A stretch of 64,000 bases of DNA from Acidobacteriota bacterium. GTDB lineage: Bacteria; Acidobacteriota; Terriglobia; Bryobacterales; Bryobacteraceae. This document shows, piece by piece, positions 33,954 through 42,836 of the stretch. The notes under the pieces are model-generated. The model did not search any database, was not told the DNA's origin, and worked only from the letters and a program-made list of their open reading frames with translations. The number at the start of each line of letters is the position of its first letter. Positions within the stretch are counted from its first letter, which is position 1. The position numbers and the translations under genes are program-made. The stretch is from NCBI GenBank assembly GCA_026393985.1, contig JAPKZB010000095.1, positions 1 through 64,000 on the forward strand. Direction: 5' to 3'.

Positions 33954-36817
33954 AGCTCCTTTTTGCTCTTCTCTGTCTCGCCTCCGCCGCTCTGGCGCAA
34001 GGGGTCAACGCCTATCTGTCGGGCACCATCCTTGACCCCTCCGAGAAACCCGTGTCGGATGCCACGATCCGCGTTACCGCGCTCGCGAGTAATCAGACGC
34101 TGCTTGGCCGTTCCACCGACGCCGGCCTGTTCCGCATCAACGGACTGGCTTCGGGCAGCTACTCACTGACGATCGAAAAGGAGGGCTTCAAACCCTACCG
34201 CCTCGCCTCGCTCGAGCTGGTTGTCGGCCAGGAGGTGAATCGGACGATTCGCCTCGAGATCGGCACCGTGCAGGAAGCCATGATTGTCTCCGATGCCATC
34301 GCCGAAATTGAACGCGTGGCCTCGAACGGGGTCCGCGGTTCGAACTATTCGCCGCGCGAGGTGACCAACATCCCGATGATCGCCGGCGGCCAGGGTCGCA
34401 ACTACCGCGCGCTGGCTTACCAGACCCCCGGCGTCGGCTTCACCTCCGCCGCCCACGCGCCCTTCACCGTGAACGGCAACCGCCCCATCGGCGCCGTCAA
34501 CACCATGGTCGATTCGGCCGAATATAACGACCCGGTCTCCGGTAATCTGCTCGGCCGCGGCCTCACCGAACAGCCCGTCTCCATGGAGACCGTTGAAGCG
34601 TTTGAGATGCAGACCTCCAACTTCAAAGCCGAGTTCGGCCGCGCCTCGGGCGCCGTCGTCAACCTGGTCACCAAGCAGGGCGGCAACGACTGGCACGGGT
34701 CCGCCTACTATCTGTTCCAGAACGAAGCACTCAACTCCCGCAACCCGCTGCTCACCGCGCGCAACCCGGTCCGCGTCAACATGCCCGGCATCACCCTTGG
34801 CGGGCCTCTTAAGAAAGACCGTCTCTTCTTCTTTGGCGGTTACGAAGTGAACGCCCGCAACGCCTACCGCTCCTCATCCACCATCACCACGCTCACCGCC
34901 GCCGAACGCGCTCGCGCCGTCCCGGCCGTCCAGCCCCTGCTGGCCTTCTATCCCGAACCCAACATCCCCGGCACCAATCTGCAGAGCGCCGCCGTCTCCA
35001 GCCCCACTACGACGCTCACCGGCATCGTCCGGCTCGACTACCAGATCAACGCGCAACACCGCCTGGCCGCCCGCCGCAACTGGGTCAACGCCATCGGCCC
35101 CACCCGCGACCGCGTCCAGGCCGGCAATGCCGACACCATCAATCACTCCCACTCCTCGGTCGTTAGCCTGGATTCCACCCTCTCGCCCCGCGCCTTCAAC
35201 CAGTTTCGCGGCACCTATTCGAGCTTCTATTCGAAGGTCACGCCCAACTCGCCTGTGCTCGGCAATCCCGCCATCAACGGCACCATCGGTCTGCTGCTCG
35301 TCACCGGCCTGCCCCGCCTCGGCACTTTCATCCCCCCCACCGAGACCCGCACCCACAACTTCACCTTCGCCGACGATCTCAGCTACAGCGTCGGCAAGCA
35401 CATCTTCAAGGCCGGGGTGATCGGACGCGTGATTCAATACAACTCCACCAGCGACCGTAACTTCAATGGCACCCTGATCTTCCCCTCGGTCCCGGCGTTT
35501 CTGGCCGGCATGCCGCTCACTTACTCCCGGGCTGTCGGCATCAGCCGCATCGACCAGCGCAACCGCGAACTCGGCTGGTACCTGCAGGACGACTGGCGCC
35601 TCACCCGCACCTTCACCCTGAACCTCGGTGTCCGCCATGAATACTACGGCGTACCCACGGAACAGGCCGGCCGTCTGACGCAGTCCTACGCGGCCGACCG
35701 GAACAACTTCGCCCCGCGCCTTGGCTTCGCCTGGGATCTGCAGGGCAAATCCACCACCATCCTCCGCGGCGGCTACGGCCTGTTCTATTCGCCGCTCCAG
35801 ATGGACTTCATCGCCCAGTCGCGCTTCACCCCGCCGCAGGTCACCACCTTCTCCCGTTTCCAGCCCCGCTTCCCCGACCTGCTCGCCGGCGCCGTCATCG
35901 GCTCGGACAGCTACCTGGTCGACCGCAGCCTGGTCAATCCCTACGTCCAGAACTGGAACCTCACCGTCGAACGGCAGCTGTTCACGCGCGGCAGCGTGCT
36001 GAGCCTGGCCTATGCGGGCAACCGTGGCCTGAAACTGCCCCGCACCGTACTGCCCAACGGCGGCGCGAACCTCTTGCCGGCTCTACGCCCGAATCCCGCT
36101 CAAGGCGTGGTCACCTATCTCACCTCCGGCGTCAGTTCGAACTACCACGCCTTCCAGACGGCACTCAATTTCAAGGTCGGGCGCCGGTTGACCCTCCGTT
36201 CCAGCTACTCCTTCTCAAGGGCCATCGACAACGCCTCCGATACCACCCTGCTGCCCATCGATGACCGCAACCTCCGCCTCGACCGCGCCGTCTCCGACTT
36301 CCACCAACCGCATCTGCTCAATTTTTACTCCGTCTACGATCTGCCGTTCTTCGCGCGCCACCGCTGGCTCGGCGGCTGGCAGGTGACCGGCCTTCTGTTC
36401 GCTCGCAGCGGCACCCCGTTCTCCCTGCTGGCCAACGCCAACAACCCCTTCGGCACCCTCAACAACCGCATCAATAACATCCCCGGCACGATCGACCGCA
36501 CCCCCAACGGCAGCCAGTGGTTCCGTCTCGCCCCCGGCGTCACCCCCGCGCAGATCGTCCCGGCCGCCAACCAAACCGGCACGCTCGGCCGCAATACGGA
36601 ACGCGCTCCCAGCTTTGCCGACGTGAACCTCTCGCTCCAGAAGAGCATTCAACTCACCGAGCGCTTCAACGCCCAGTTCCGCGCCGAAGCCTTCAACTCC
36701 CTGAACCGGGCCAACTACGACGCGCCCATCAACAACCTCGGCAACGTACTGTTCGGCCGCATCCTCACCGCCGGGGAAGCGCGGCAGTTCCAGCTCATGC
36801 TCAAGGTGGTCTTTTAA
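33950..36817 (+). CDS. Oar-like TonB-dependent outer-membrane receptor
   Basis: 955 residues, overlapping the CobN-like stop by ATGA. Signal peptide MKLLFALLCLASAALA, then a carboxypeptidase-regulatory/CNA-B-like domain at about 22-105 (LSGTILDPSEKPVSDATIRV). The plug region follows at about 120-245, and a large beta-barrel continues to the C-terminal aromatic end (MLKVVF). Acidobacteria carry many such receptors, usually of unknown substrate. Its place inside a CobN/ExbB/DUF2149 operon points to a metallo-tetrapyrrole or metal ligand, which is inference. No TonB gene is present in the window. Confidence 0.9.
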   Translation: MKLLFALLCLASAALAQGVNAYLSGTILDPSEKPVSDATIRVTALASNQTLLGRSTDAGLFRINGLASGSYSLTIEKEGFKPYRLASLELVVGQEVNRTIRLEIGTVQEAMIVSDAIAEIERVASNGVRGSNYSPREVTNIPMIAGGQGRNYRALAYQTPGVGFTSAAHAPFTVNGNRPIGAVNTMVDSAEYNDPVSGNLLGRGLTEQPVSMETVEAFEMQTSNFKAEFGRASGAVVNLVTKQGGNDWHGSAYYLFQNEALNSRNPLLTARNPVRVNMPGITLGGPLKKDRLFFFGGYEVNARNAYRSSSTITTLTAAERARAVPAVQPLLAFYPEPNIPGTNLQSAAVSSPTTTLTGIVRLDYQINAQHRLAARRNWVNAIGPTRDRVQAGNADTINHSHSSVVSLDSTLSPRAFNQFRGTYSSFYSKVTPNSPVLGNPAINGTIGLLLVTGLPRLGTFIPPTETRTHNFTFADDLSYSVGKHIFKAGVIGRVIQYNSTSDRNFNGTLIFPSVPAFLAGMPLTYSRAVGISRIDQRNRELGWYLQDDWRLTRTFTLNLGVRHEYYGVPTEQAGRLTQSYAADRNNFAPRLGFAWDLQGKSTTILRGGYGLFYSPLQMDFIAQSRFTPPQVTTFSRFQPRFPDLLAGAVIGSDSYLVDRSLVNPYVQNWNLTVERQLFTRGSVLSLAYAGNRGLKLPRTVLPNGGANLLPALRPNPAQGVVTYLTSGVSSNYHAFQTALNFKVGRRLTLRSSYSFSRAIDNASDTTLLPIDDRNLRLDRAVSDFHQPHLLNFYSVYDLPFFARHRWLGGWQVTGLLFARSGTPFSLLANANNPFGTLNNRINNIPGTIDRTPNGSQWFRLAPGVTPAQIVPAANQTGTLGRNTERAPSFADVNLSLQKSIQLTERFNAQFRAEAFNSLNRANYDAPINNLGNVLFGRILTAGEARQFQLMLKVVF

Positions 36818-36818
36818 C

Positions 36819-37211
36819 GTGCCCGTCCGCCGCGTCCTGCCGCGCGGAGCGGCCGCCGGTTGGCGGACCCGCTCCCGCCAGTTTCTCCGCGCCGGCGGTG
36901 AGGACAACGACCCGCTGCTCGGCCTCATCAACCTCTTCGACGCCAGCATGGTGCTGGTCGTCGCCATGCTCCTGTCTCTCATCGCCAAAGGCAACCTCGC
37001 CGATATGGCCGCCCGGCTCTCGCAGCAGGACGTGACCATCGTCACCAACCCCGGCAAGCCCGACATGGAGATGGTGATTAAGCGCGGCAACAAAATCGAG
37101 AAACTCAAAGCCACCGGTGAAAAAGGCGCCGGAGCCGGCAAACGGCTGGGATCGGCGTTTCGCCTCGAAAACGGCGAAGTCGTCTATGTTCCCGAAGGAA
37201 ATCAACCATAA
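36819..37211 (+). CDS. DUF2149 family protein, ExbD-like topology
   Basis: 130 residues from GTG 36819, one base after the receptor stop. A basic cytoplasmic N-terminus (about 1-35) leads into a single helix DASMVLVVAMLLSLIAKG (about 41-58) that begins with Asp41, and a small periplasmic domain follows. This is the layout of ExbD/TolR, in which a membrane Asp carries protons. DUF2149 is the recurrent neighbour of MotA/TolQ/ExbB-like and CobN-like genes in hmu-type loci. Its stop overlaps the next start by one base (TAATG). The ExbD analogy is an inference from topology and motif position. Confidence 0.82.
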   Translation: MPVRRVLPRGAAAGWRTRSRQFLRAGGEDNDPLLGLINLFDASMVLVVAMLLSLIAKGNLADMAARLSQQDVTIVTNPGKPDMEMVIKRGNKIEKLKATGEKGAGAGKRLGSAFRLENGEVVYVPEGNQP

Positions 37212-37990
37212 TGCGAACCATACTCTTCCTGACCACTCTGTTTTTGTTGGCCCCGGCTCCCGGGCGGGCGCACTGGCCCTGGCTCGAGCCGGGCTCGGCC
37301 TCCGATCCCGCCCGCGCCTACTTCGGCGTCTACCCCGCCGATCGCATGGGCGGCGCCCAGATCAACGCCATGGCGAAGGCCAGTTTCTGGGCCGTCGATG
37401 CCAAGGGCGCCTTTGAACAACTGACCCCGCAGGCCGAAACCAACGCCCTCTCGTTGGGCGCGCACGACGGCGTCGTGATGAGCTATCCCTTCGGCGTCTA
37501 CGCCGGCCATGGCCCGGCCTCGCTGATTCTCTTCTCCGCCAAGGCCTTCCGCGGCAAACTGGCCACCCGCAGTCCCGAGGTGTTACCGCTCGATATCGTT
37601 CCGGTTGCCCACGCCGTAGTCGAGCGCGGTAAGCCGGCGTCCTTCCGGCTGCTGCGCAACGGCAAGCCGCTCGCCGGCGCCACGGTGGCCGCCTACACCG
37701 CCGCCCAGGGCGAAGCCCACGCCGCGGCCCGCAAGGCTGCTAAAGCAGCCGGCCATGATCATGGCCACGAAGCCAAAGCCCACGGCGCCAAGAAGGAGGG
37801 CAGCGGCGAACTACCCCCCGATGCTCTGCAGACCACCACCAACGCCGCCGGCCAGTTCACCTTCACCGTACCCTCCGCCGGAGCCTATCAACTGCACGTC
37901 AGCCTGCGGGAAGCCACGCCCGGGACGCACAACGGCAAGGCCTACGAAACGGTCACCCTGGTCTCTACCCTGCGCTTCGACGTCCGGTAG
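37211..37990 (+). CDS. DUF4198 periplasmic protein with His-rich loop
   Basis: 259 residues. Signal peptide MRTILFLTTLFLLAPAPGRA, after which the mature protein would begin with HWPW. DUF4198 proteins are small exported beta proteins often linked to nickel, cobalt or other metal uptake. Here the second half carries an Ala/Lys/His-rich insertion with His170, His182, His184, His186 and His191 (AGHDHGHEAKAHGAKKEG), a plausible metal-binding loop. It closes the five-gene coupled operon and is followed by a strong hairpin. Confidence 0.8.
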   Translation: MRTILFLTTLFLLAPAPGRAHWPWLEPGSASDPARAYFGVYPADRMGGAQINAMAKASFWAVDAKGAFEQLTPQAETNALSLGAHDGVVMSYPFGVYAGHGPASLILFSAKAFRGKLATRSPEVLPLDIVPVAHAVVERGKPASFRLLRNGKPLAGATVAAYTAAQGEAHAAARKAAKAAGHDHGHEAKAHGAKKEGSGELPPDALQTTTNAAGQFTFTVPSAGAYQLHVSLREATPGTHNGKAYETVTLVSTLRFDVR

Positions 37991-37996
37991 CGGCCG

Positions 37997-38033
37997 ATGC
38001 GGGATGGGCCGGCGTTACCGGCCCATCCCGCAT
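37997..38033. terminator. 16-bp perfect hairpin between convergent genes
   Basis: ATGCGGGATGGGCCGG and its exact reverse complement flank the loop CGTTA. It lies just after the DUF4198 stop, and the loop contains the stop codon of the convergent aspartate kinase, whose last codons are encoded by one arm. There is no long T-run on either side. A bidirectional terminator or transcript-end stabiliser is the likely role. Confidence 0.8.
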
Positions 38034-39424
38034 TCGGCGTGAATCGCCTTCACCGCTTTCTCAATGCCGGAACGGGGCACGACCAGGTTGATGGTCAACT
38101 CGCTCGAACCCTGCGCAATCGCGATGATGTTTACCTGTTCGCGGCTCACGGCCGTGAACACGCGCCCGGCCAGACCGGCCTGCCCGCGCATCCCTTCGCC
38201 CACCACCGCGATCAGCCCGACGTTGTCATCCACCTCCACGGGGCGCACGTAGCCGTGCTCCAGTTCGAGCGCCAGCGTCTCGCGCAGCGCCTGCAGCACC
38301 ACTTGCAGCTCGTCCTTGCGGATCAGAAAACAGAAGCTCTGTCGGTAGCTCGAACTCGAGAAGGTCAGCACCTCGGCGCCCACCAGCGCCAGCGCATCGA
38401 GCGCCCGGGCCATGATGCGGGTGCCCGGAATCTCGGCGCTGGCCGGTTCGACCGAAACCATCGCCACGTTGGCCATTGAGGTCACCGCGCGCGCGCCCTG
38501 CCCGGGCGTCGAGAGCGCCGGGGCGATGTGGGTTCCTTTCGCGGCCACGTTGAAGGAGTTCTTGCTCCAGACCGGGATCTTCTTTTCGACGAGTGGCGCG
38601 AGCGTCCGCGGATGCAGCACCTTGGCGCCGTTGTAGGCCAGTTCGGCGGCCTCGGCGTAGGTGACCTCATCGAGCACCTTGGCGTCCGGCACCAGGCGGG
38701 GGTCGGCCGACATGATGCCGTCGACGTCGGTCCAGATCCATAGTTCGGCGGCGTCGAGGGCGTAGGCGAAAATGGAGGCCGAAAAGTCGCTGCCGCCGCG
38801 GCCGAGCGTGGTCGGCTTGCCGTCGGCGGTGGCGCCGTTGAAGCCCGTCAGTACCGGCACGGTGCCGGCCGCGAGCAGCGGCGCCAGATGTTCGGCGGCC
38901 TTGGCGCGGGTCAGGTCGAGCAGCGGGGTGGCGTTGCCGTGCACGGCGTCGGTGATCACCACGCGGGCGGAGTTGATCGCCGCGGCGGGGGTGCCCTGGC
39001 CGTTGAGATAAGCGGCGATGAGAATCGCCGACAGGCGTTCGCCCACGGCGATCGCCTCGTCCACCGACCGTGGTGGCCGGTCGCCGAGCAGCTGCATGCC
39101 TTTGGCGATGCGCTCGAACTCGCCGAGGATGCTGTCGATTTCGGCCAGCGCGGCGGGGAGCGCGGCGGGGTCGAGCAGTTCGCGGGCCGTATCGTGATGG
39201 CGCGCGCGGAGCGTGGCCACATTCTGCGCAATTGCGTCAGCGTCGTTGTTTTCGGCGTGGCGGAGCGTGTCGAGCAGCAGGTCGGTCACCTTGCTCATCG
39301 CCGAGACGACGATGGCCGTGGGACGAAGACGTTGCTGAGCCGCGGTGAGGTCGGCCGCAACCCGGATGCGGGCGGCCGAGCCCATGCTGGTGCCGCCGAA
39401 TTTCATGATCAGGAGGTTGTTCAA
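38015..39424 (-). CDS. lysC: Aspartate kinase
   Basis: 469 residues. It phosphorylates L-aspartate with ATP, the first step toward Lys, Thr, Met and diaminopimelate, in the cytoplasm. The start is TTG 39424, overlapping the cmk stop (TTGA); an internal ATG 18 bases later would begin at MKFGGTSM. Kinase motifs: KFGGTSMGSA, LTGFNGATADGKPTTLGRGGSDFSA and WTDVDGIMSADPR. Two ACT domains follow from about residue 310. Length fits monofunctional enzymes of the AK III/ThrA-N group. The last codons lie in a terminator-like hairpin. Confidence 0.93.
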   Translation of the reverse strand: MNNLLIMKFGGTSMGSAARIRVAADLTAAQQRLRPTAIVVSAMSKVTDLLLDTLRHAENNDADAIAQNVATLRARHHDTARELLDPAALPAALAEIDSILGEFERIAKGMQLLGDRPPRSVDEAIAVGERLSAILIAAYLNGQGTPAAAINSARVVITDAVHGNATPLLDLTRAKAAEHLAPLLAAGTVPVLTGFNGATADGKPTTLGRGGSDFSASIFAYALDAAELWIWTDVDGIMSADPRLVPDAKVLDEVTYAEAAELAYNGAKVLHPRTLAPLVEKKIPVWSKNSFNVAAKGTHIAPALSTPGQGARAVTSMANVAMVSVEPASAEIPGTRIMARALDALALVGAEVLTFSSSSYRQSFCFLIRKDELQVVLQALRETLALELEHGYVRPVEVDDNVGLIAVVGEGMRGQAGLAGRVFTAVSREQVNIIAIAQGSSELTINLVVPRSGIEKAVKAIHAECGMGR

Positions 39425-40089
39425 CTGGTAACTGCCTTTCCGTTGGAGGTGCGCGCCCGGATGAGCCGCAGAATCTCTTCGACGACTGCGTCGGGCGCCA
39501 GATGGGAGGTATCGAGATAGGTCGCATCGGGTGCCTGCAGCAGCGGCGCTTCGGCGCGGGTGCGGTCGCGCTGGTCGCGGTCGGCGATGTCGCGGGCGAC
39601 GCGGACCGGGTCGCCGCCGGCCTCGGCCACCCGGCGATGGGCGCGAACTTCGGCCGAGGCGTCCAGAAAGATCTTCACCTGCGCGTCGGGGAAGACGTTG
39701 GTGGCGATGTCCCGGCCCTCCATCACCACGCTCTGGCGGGCGCCGAAGGCGCGTTGCTTTTCGACGAGCGCCCGGCGGACGCCGGGGACGGCGGCTACCT
39801 GCGAGGCGGCGGCGGCGATCTCAGGGGTGCGGATAGCGCGGGAGACGTCTTCGCCATTGAGGAACACGCCCTCGGTTCGCAGATCGATGTCGGCCGCGAT
39901 GGCGAGTTGCGTCAGATTGAGCTGGTCGTCATAGGCGGTTCCCTGCCGGCTGGCCCATAGGGCAACGGCCCGGTACATGGCGCCCGTGTCGATGTAAAGG
40001 AACCCCATCCGATCGGCCACCTGGCGGGCGACGGTGCTTTTGCCGGCCCCGGCCGGGCCATCGATGGCCACGACGATTCGTTTTTCCAT
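39421..40089 (-). CDS. cmk: Cytidylate kinase
   Basis: 222 residues, normal length. It phosphorylates CMP/dCMP with ATP. The P-loop GPAGAGKST lies at about 11-19, followed by LYIDTGAMYRAVALWA, then VMEGRDIATNVFPDAQVKIFLDAS and RDQRDRTRAEAPL, all typical of Cmk. It is coupled to aspartate kinase by a four-base overlap, an uncommon pairing. Confidence 0.95.
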   Translation of the reverse strand: MEKRIVVAIDGPAGAGKSTVARQVADRMGFLYIDTGAMYRAVALWASRQGTAYDDQLNLTQLAIAADIDLRTEGVFLNGEDVSRAIRTPEIAAAASQVAAVPGVRRALVEKQRAFGARQSVVMEGRDIATNVFPDAQVKIFLDASAEVRAHRRVAEAGGDPVRVARDIADRDQRDRTRAEAPLLQAPDATYLDTSHLAPDAVVEEILRLIRARTSNGKAVTS

Positions 40090-40122
40090 TCCTGAACTTC
40101 TATTTTGACAGAGTGCCGGGCG

Positions 40123-42231
40123 CTATGGCCGGGGGAGCGTGGCGGCAAAGTAGTCGACGAGCGCCTGCACCTCGTCGTCTTTGACCGGCGCGCCCCGCGC
40201 GATCATGTTCTGCACCAGCTCCTTCCATTCGGCGGCGGAATGGCGCTGCGTGGTGACAACTTCAATGGCGTGGCAGCCCTGCCCGCACGAGCGGTTCGCG
40301 AGGGCGCGCGCGGCGGTAGCCGGCAGGGTGACCGGCGTGAAGGCGCCGACTTTGGGTTCGTTTCGCAATTTGGCTGCCGCGGCGGCTACCGCCTTTGAAA
40401 CCGAGACCGGCAGCGGCTTGCGCTTCACGTCCGGCAGGGCAAAGGCCACCAGCGTATTGCTCGACCCGCCGCCGAGAAAGCCGCCGCCGCCGGCGGCCAT
40501 CACGGTGACATATTGCCGGCCGTCGCGGCCGAGATAGGTGACGGGCGAGGTGTGGGCGCTGGCTTCCACCTTCACTTCCCAGGCGAGCTTGCCCGTGCGG
40601 CTGTCGTAGGCCCGGAAGCGCGAGTCGTTGGCCGCCCCGATAAAGACCAGATTGCCGGCCGTGGCGATGCTGCCGCCGATGTTGATGGTGCCCGTATCGT
40701 GGACGCCAATCCGGTCGAGCTCGTCGATGCGGCCAAGGGGCGAGCGCCACTTGACGTCTCCGGAGGCCAGATCAATGGCCAGCATCTCGCCGAACGGCGG
40801 CTGGTTGCAGGGGATGCGCGTATCGCGGTTCCAGAAACGGGCGTAGGTACCGTAGGCCGAGGTGCGGAAGTACTCGTTGCCGCGCTTCTCCATGTGGCCC
40901 CACTGGCCGATGTGCATCACGTTCACATAGAGCAGGTTCTGCGTGGGGTCGATCGAGACGCCGCCCCAGTTGCCGCCGCCGAGCGTGGACGGGAAGAAGA
41001 GATCGTTGCCTTCAAGGCCCAGCGGCACGTAGGGCCCGGCGCCGATCTTCATTCGGTTGGCCGTGAAGAGCTCGCGGCAGAATTTGGCATGGTCGGGCGA
41101 GCGGTCGTAGATGTCCTTCTCGGTGAAGTCGAGGCGGGAGAGCGGCGGGGGCTTGACGGGGAAGGGCTGCGTTTTTGCGGACACTTCGCCGGGGATCACC
41201 GAACGGGGAATCGGCCGCTCCTCCATGCCGTAGACCGGTTCGCCGGTGACGCGGTTGAAAATGAAAAGCAGGCCCATTTTGGTGATCTGCGCGACGGCCG
41301 GGATGGATTGGCCGTTGCGGCGGATGTCGAACAGGGCGGGTGGCGCGGCGAGGTCGTAGTCCCAGATGTCGTGGTGGACGAGCTGCTGGTGCCAGAGCTT
41401 TTTGCCGGTGCGGACGTCGAGGGCCACGAGCGAGTTGCCGTAGAGGTTGTCGCCGGCGCGGTCGGCGCCGTAGAAGTCGTTGGTGGGGGAGCCGAGGGGG
41501 GCGTAGAGGATGCCGCGGGCGGCGTCGAGGGTGAAGAAGCCCCAGGCGTTGGTGCCGGAGCGGTTTTTGTAGGCGCCGGCCGGCCAGGTGTCGCCGCCGG
41601 GTTCGCCGGGGCGGGCGACGGTGTGGAAGGTCCAGAGCAGCTTGCCGGTAATGGCGTCCCAGGCGCGGATATCGCCGTAGGCGCCGATGGTGGGCGCACC
41701 TTCGCCGTTGCTCGATCCGGTAATGACGATGTCTTCAAACACCGCCGGCGGCGATTGCAGTTGGAAGCGGCCGTCGGGCAGACCGTCGAGGACCCCGGCT
41801 TTAAGGTCCACGCGGCCTTCGTTGCCGAAGCCGGGGGCGGGTTTGCCGTTGATGGTGTCGATGGCCAGCAGGTGGTGGCCGTTGCCGGTGAACAGGCGGG
41901 GGTGGAGCGATTTGGCGCCGGGCCAGTAGGCGAGGCCGCGGATGGCTACCGGCGCGGCGGCGTGCTTCCAGAGCAGTTCGCCCGTCTCCGGCACGAGAGC
42001 GTAGACGCCATCCGGGGCGTTGACGTAGAGTACTCCCTGAATGACAAGCGGAACCGCCTCCGAACCCGGTTTACCGAGGCGGAAGGTCCAGGCCGGTTGC
42101 AGCTTGGCGACGTTGGCCGCGTTGATCTGGCGCAGCGAAGACCAGCGCATGGCGCCGGGGTCGTTGCCGAAGTAGGGCCATTCGGATTGAGCGGTGAGCA
42201 GGACGGGCAGGAGAAGAAACAGACAACGCAC
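40123..42231 (-). CDS. PQQ-dependent quinoprotein dehydrogenase with C-terminal haem domain
   Basis: 702 residues with signal peptide MRCLFLLLPVLLTAQ. An eight-bladed quinoprotein propeller covers about 18-600 (WPYFGNDPGAMRWSSLRQIN, WDYDLAAPPALFD, GGNWGGVSIDP, TGTINIGGSIATAGNLVFIG, SPVTYLGRDGRQYV). The last 55 residues look like a cytochrome-c tail, but the haem site reads CGQGCH (Cys649 to Cys653), that is CxxxCH, not CxxCH. It resembles membrane-type glucose/alcohol dehydrogenases; the substrate is unknown. Located in the periplasm. Confidence 0.88.
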   Translation of the reverse strand: MRCLFLLLPVLLTAQSEWPYFGNDPGAMRWSSLRQINAANVAKLQPAWTFRLGKPGSEAVPLVIQGVLYVNAPDGVYALVPETGELLWKHAAAPVAIRGLAYWPGAKSLHPRLFTGNGHHLLAIDTINGKPAPGFGNEGRVDLKAGVLDGLPDGRFQLQSPPAVFEDIVITGSSNGEGAPTIGAYGDIRAWDAITGKLLWTFHTVARPGEPGGDTWPAGAYKNRSGTNAWGFFTLDAARGILYAPLGSPTNDFYGADRAGDNLYGNSLVALDVRTGKKLWHQQLVHHDIWDYDLAAPPALFDIRRNGQSIPAVAQITKMGLLFIFNRVTGEPVYGMEERPIPRSVIPGEVSAKTQPFPVKPPPLSRLDFTEKDIYDRSPDHAKFCRELFTANRMKIGAGPYVPLGLEGNDLFFPSTLGGGNWGGVSIDPTQNLLYVNVMHIGQWGHMEKRGNEYFRTSAYGTYARFWNRDTRIPCNQPPFGEMLAIDLASGDVKWRSPLGRIDELDRIGVHDTGTINIGGSIATAGNLVFIGAANDSRFRAYDSRTGKLAWEVKVEASAHTSPVTYLGRDGRQYVTVMAAGGGGFLGGGSSNTLVAFALPDVKRKPLPVSVSKAVAAAAAKLRNEPKVGAFTPVTLPATAARALANRSCGQGCHAIEVVTTQRHSAAEWKELVQNMIARGAPVKDDEVQALVDYFAATLPRP

Positions 42232-42244
42232 TTCAACACGATAT

Positions 42245-42278
42245 CGCGCGGGGAAGGGGATTGGGGCTCCCCCGCGCG
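42245..42278. terminator. GC-rich hairpin between the HNH and quinoprotein genes
   Basis: Arms CGCGCGGGG and CCCCGCGCG (9 bp) enclose a 16-base loop. It lies in the short gap downstream of the HNH gene and upstream of the quinoprotein gene, both on the minus strand. There is no clear T-run on the minus strand, so it may attenuate rather than stop transcription. Confidence 0.5.
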
Positions 42279-42295
42279 GTTCTTGTTGGCGGGGA

Positions 42296-42823
42296 CTAGT
42301 AGAAGAGGTACTTGCGCCAGCGGGAGTCGGCGTTGCCGAGCATCCGCATCAGGTGCCGGCTGGTATGGAGGCTGAAGGGCCGAGGCTGTTTGCTCAGCCG
42401 CATGCCGGCCTCGTCCGGGGTGCGGTTGCCCTTGCGGTTGTTGCAGGGGTGGCAACTGGCCACCAGATTCTCCCACGACGAACCGCCGCCGCGGGAGCGG
42501 GGCACGACGTGATCGAGCGTCAACTCGCCGGAGGGCAGCACGCGATGGCAGTACTGGCACGCGTAGCGGTCGCGCATCAGGATGTTCTTGCGCGACAGGG
42601 CGCGGGTTTGCTGCGGAATCCGGCGGTATTCGAGCAGCCGGATGACGCTCGGCAGGGGGACGGCGCGGCTGAACGAGTGGATGTGGCCGGACACATGCTC
42701 TTCAGCCGAGGCGAGACCCTTGAGGATGAGTACAACGGCGCGCCGGGCAGCGCAGACGTTGATCGGCTCATAACTGGCATTCAGCACCAGTACGGGCTGA
42801 TGCAGGCGGTCGATAGCTGGCAT
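42296..42823 (-). CDS. HNH endonuclease family protein
   Basis: 175 residues. N-terminal segment [26 protein letters not shown], then a zinc-HNH core: [42 protein letters not shown]. This is the common chromosomal HNH protein of many phyla, of unknown cellular role and not obviously part of a mobile element. It starts 13 bases after the ComF stop and is probably in its transcript. Confidence 0.92.
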   Translation of the reverse strand: MPAIDRLHQPVLVLNASYEPINVCAARRAVVLILKGLASAEEHVSGHIHSFSRAVPLPSVIRLLEYRRIPQQTRALSRKNILMRDRYACQYCHRVLPSGELTLDHVVPRSRGGGSSWENLVASCHPCNNRKGNRTPDEAGMRLSKQPRPFSLHTSRHLMRMLGNADSRWRKYLFY

Positions 42824-42836
42824 TCTGACGAAGCTC

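Noticed and set aside
42296-42823. HNH gene as part of a mobile intron or phage
   Set aside because: No intron boundaries, terminase or integrase; it fits the common chromosomal HNH family.
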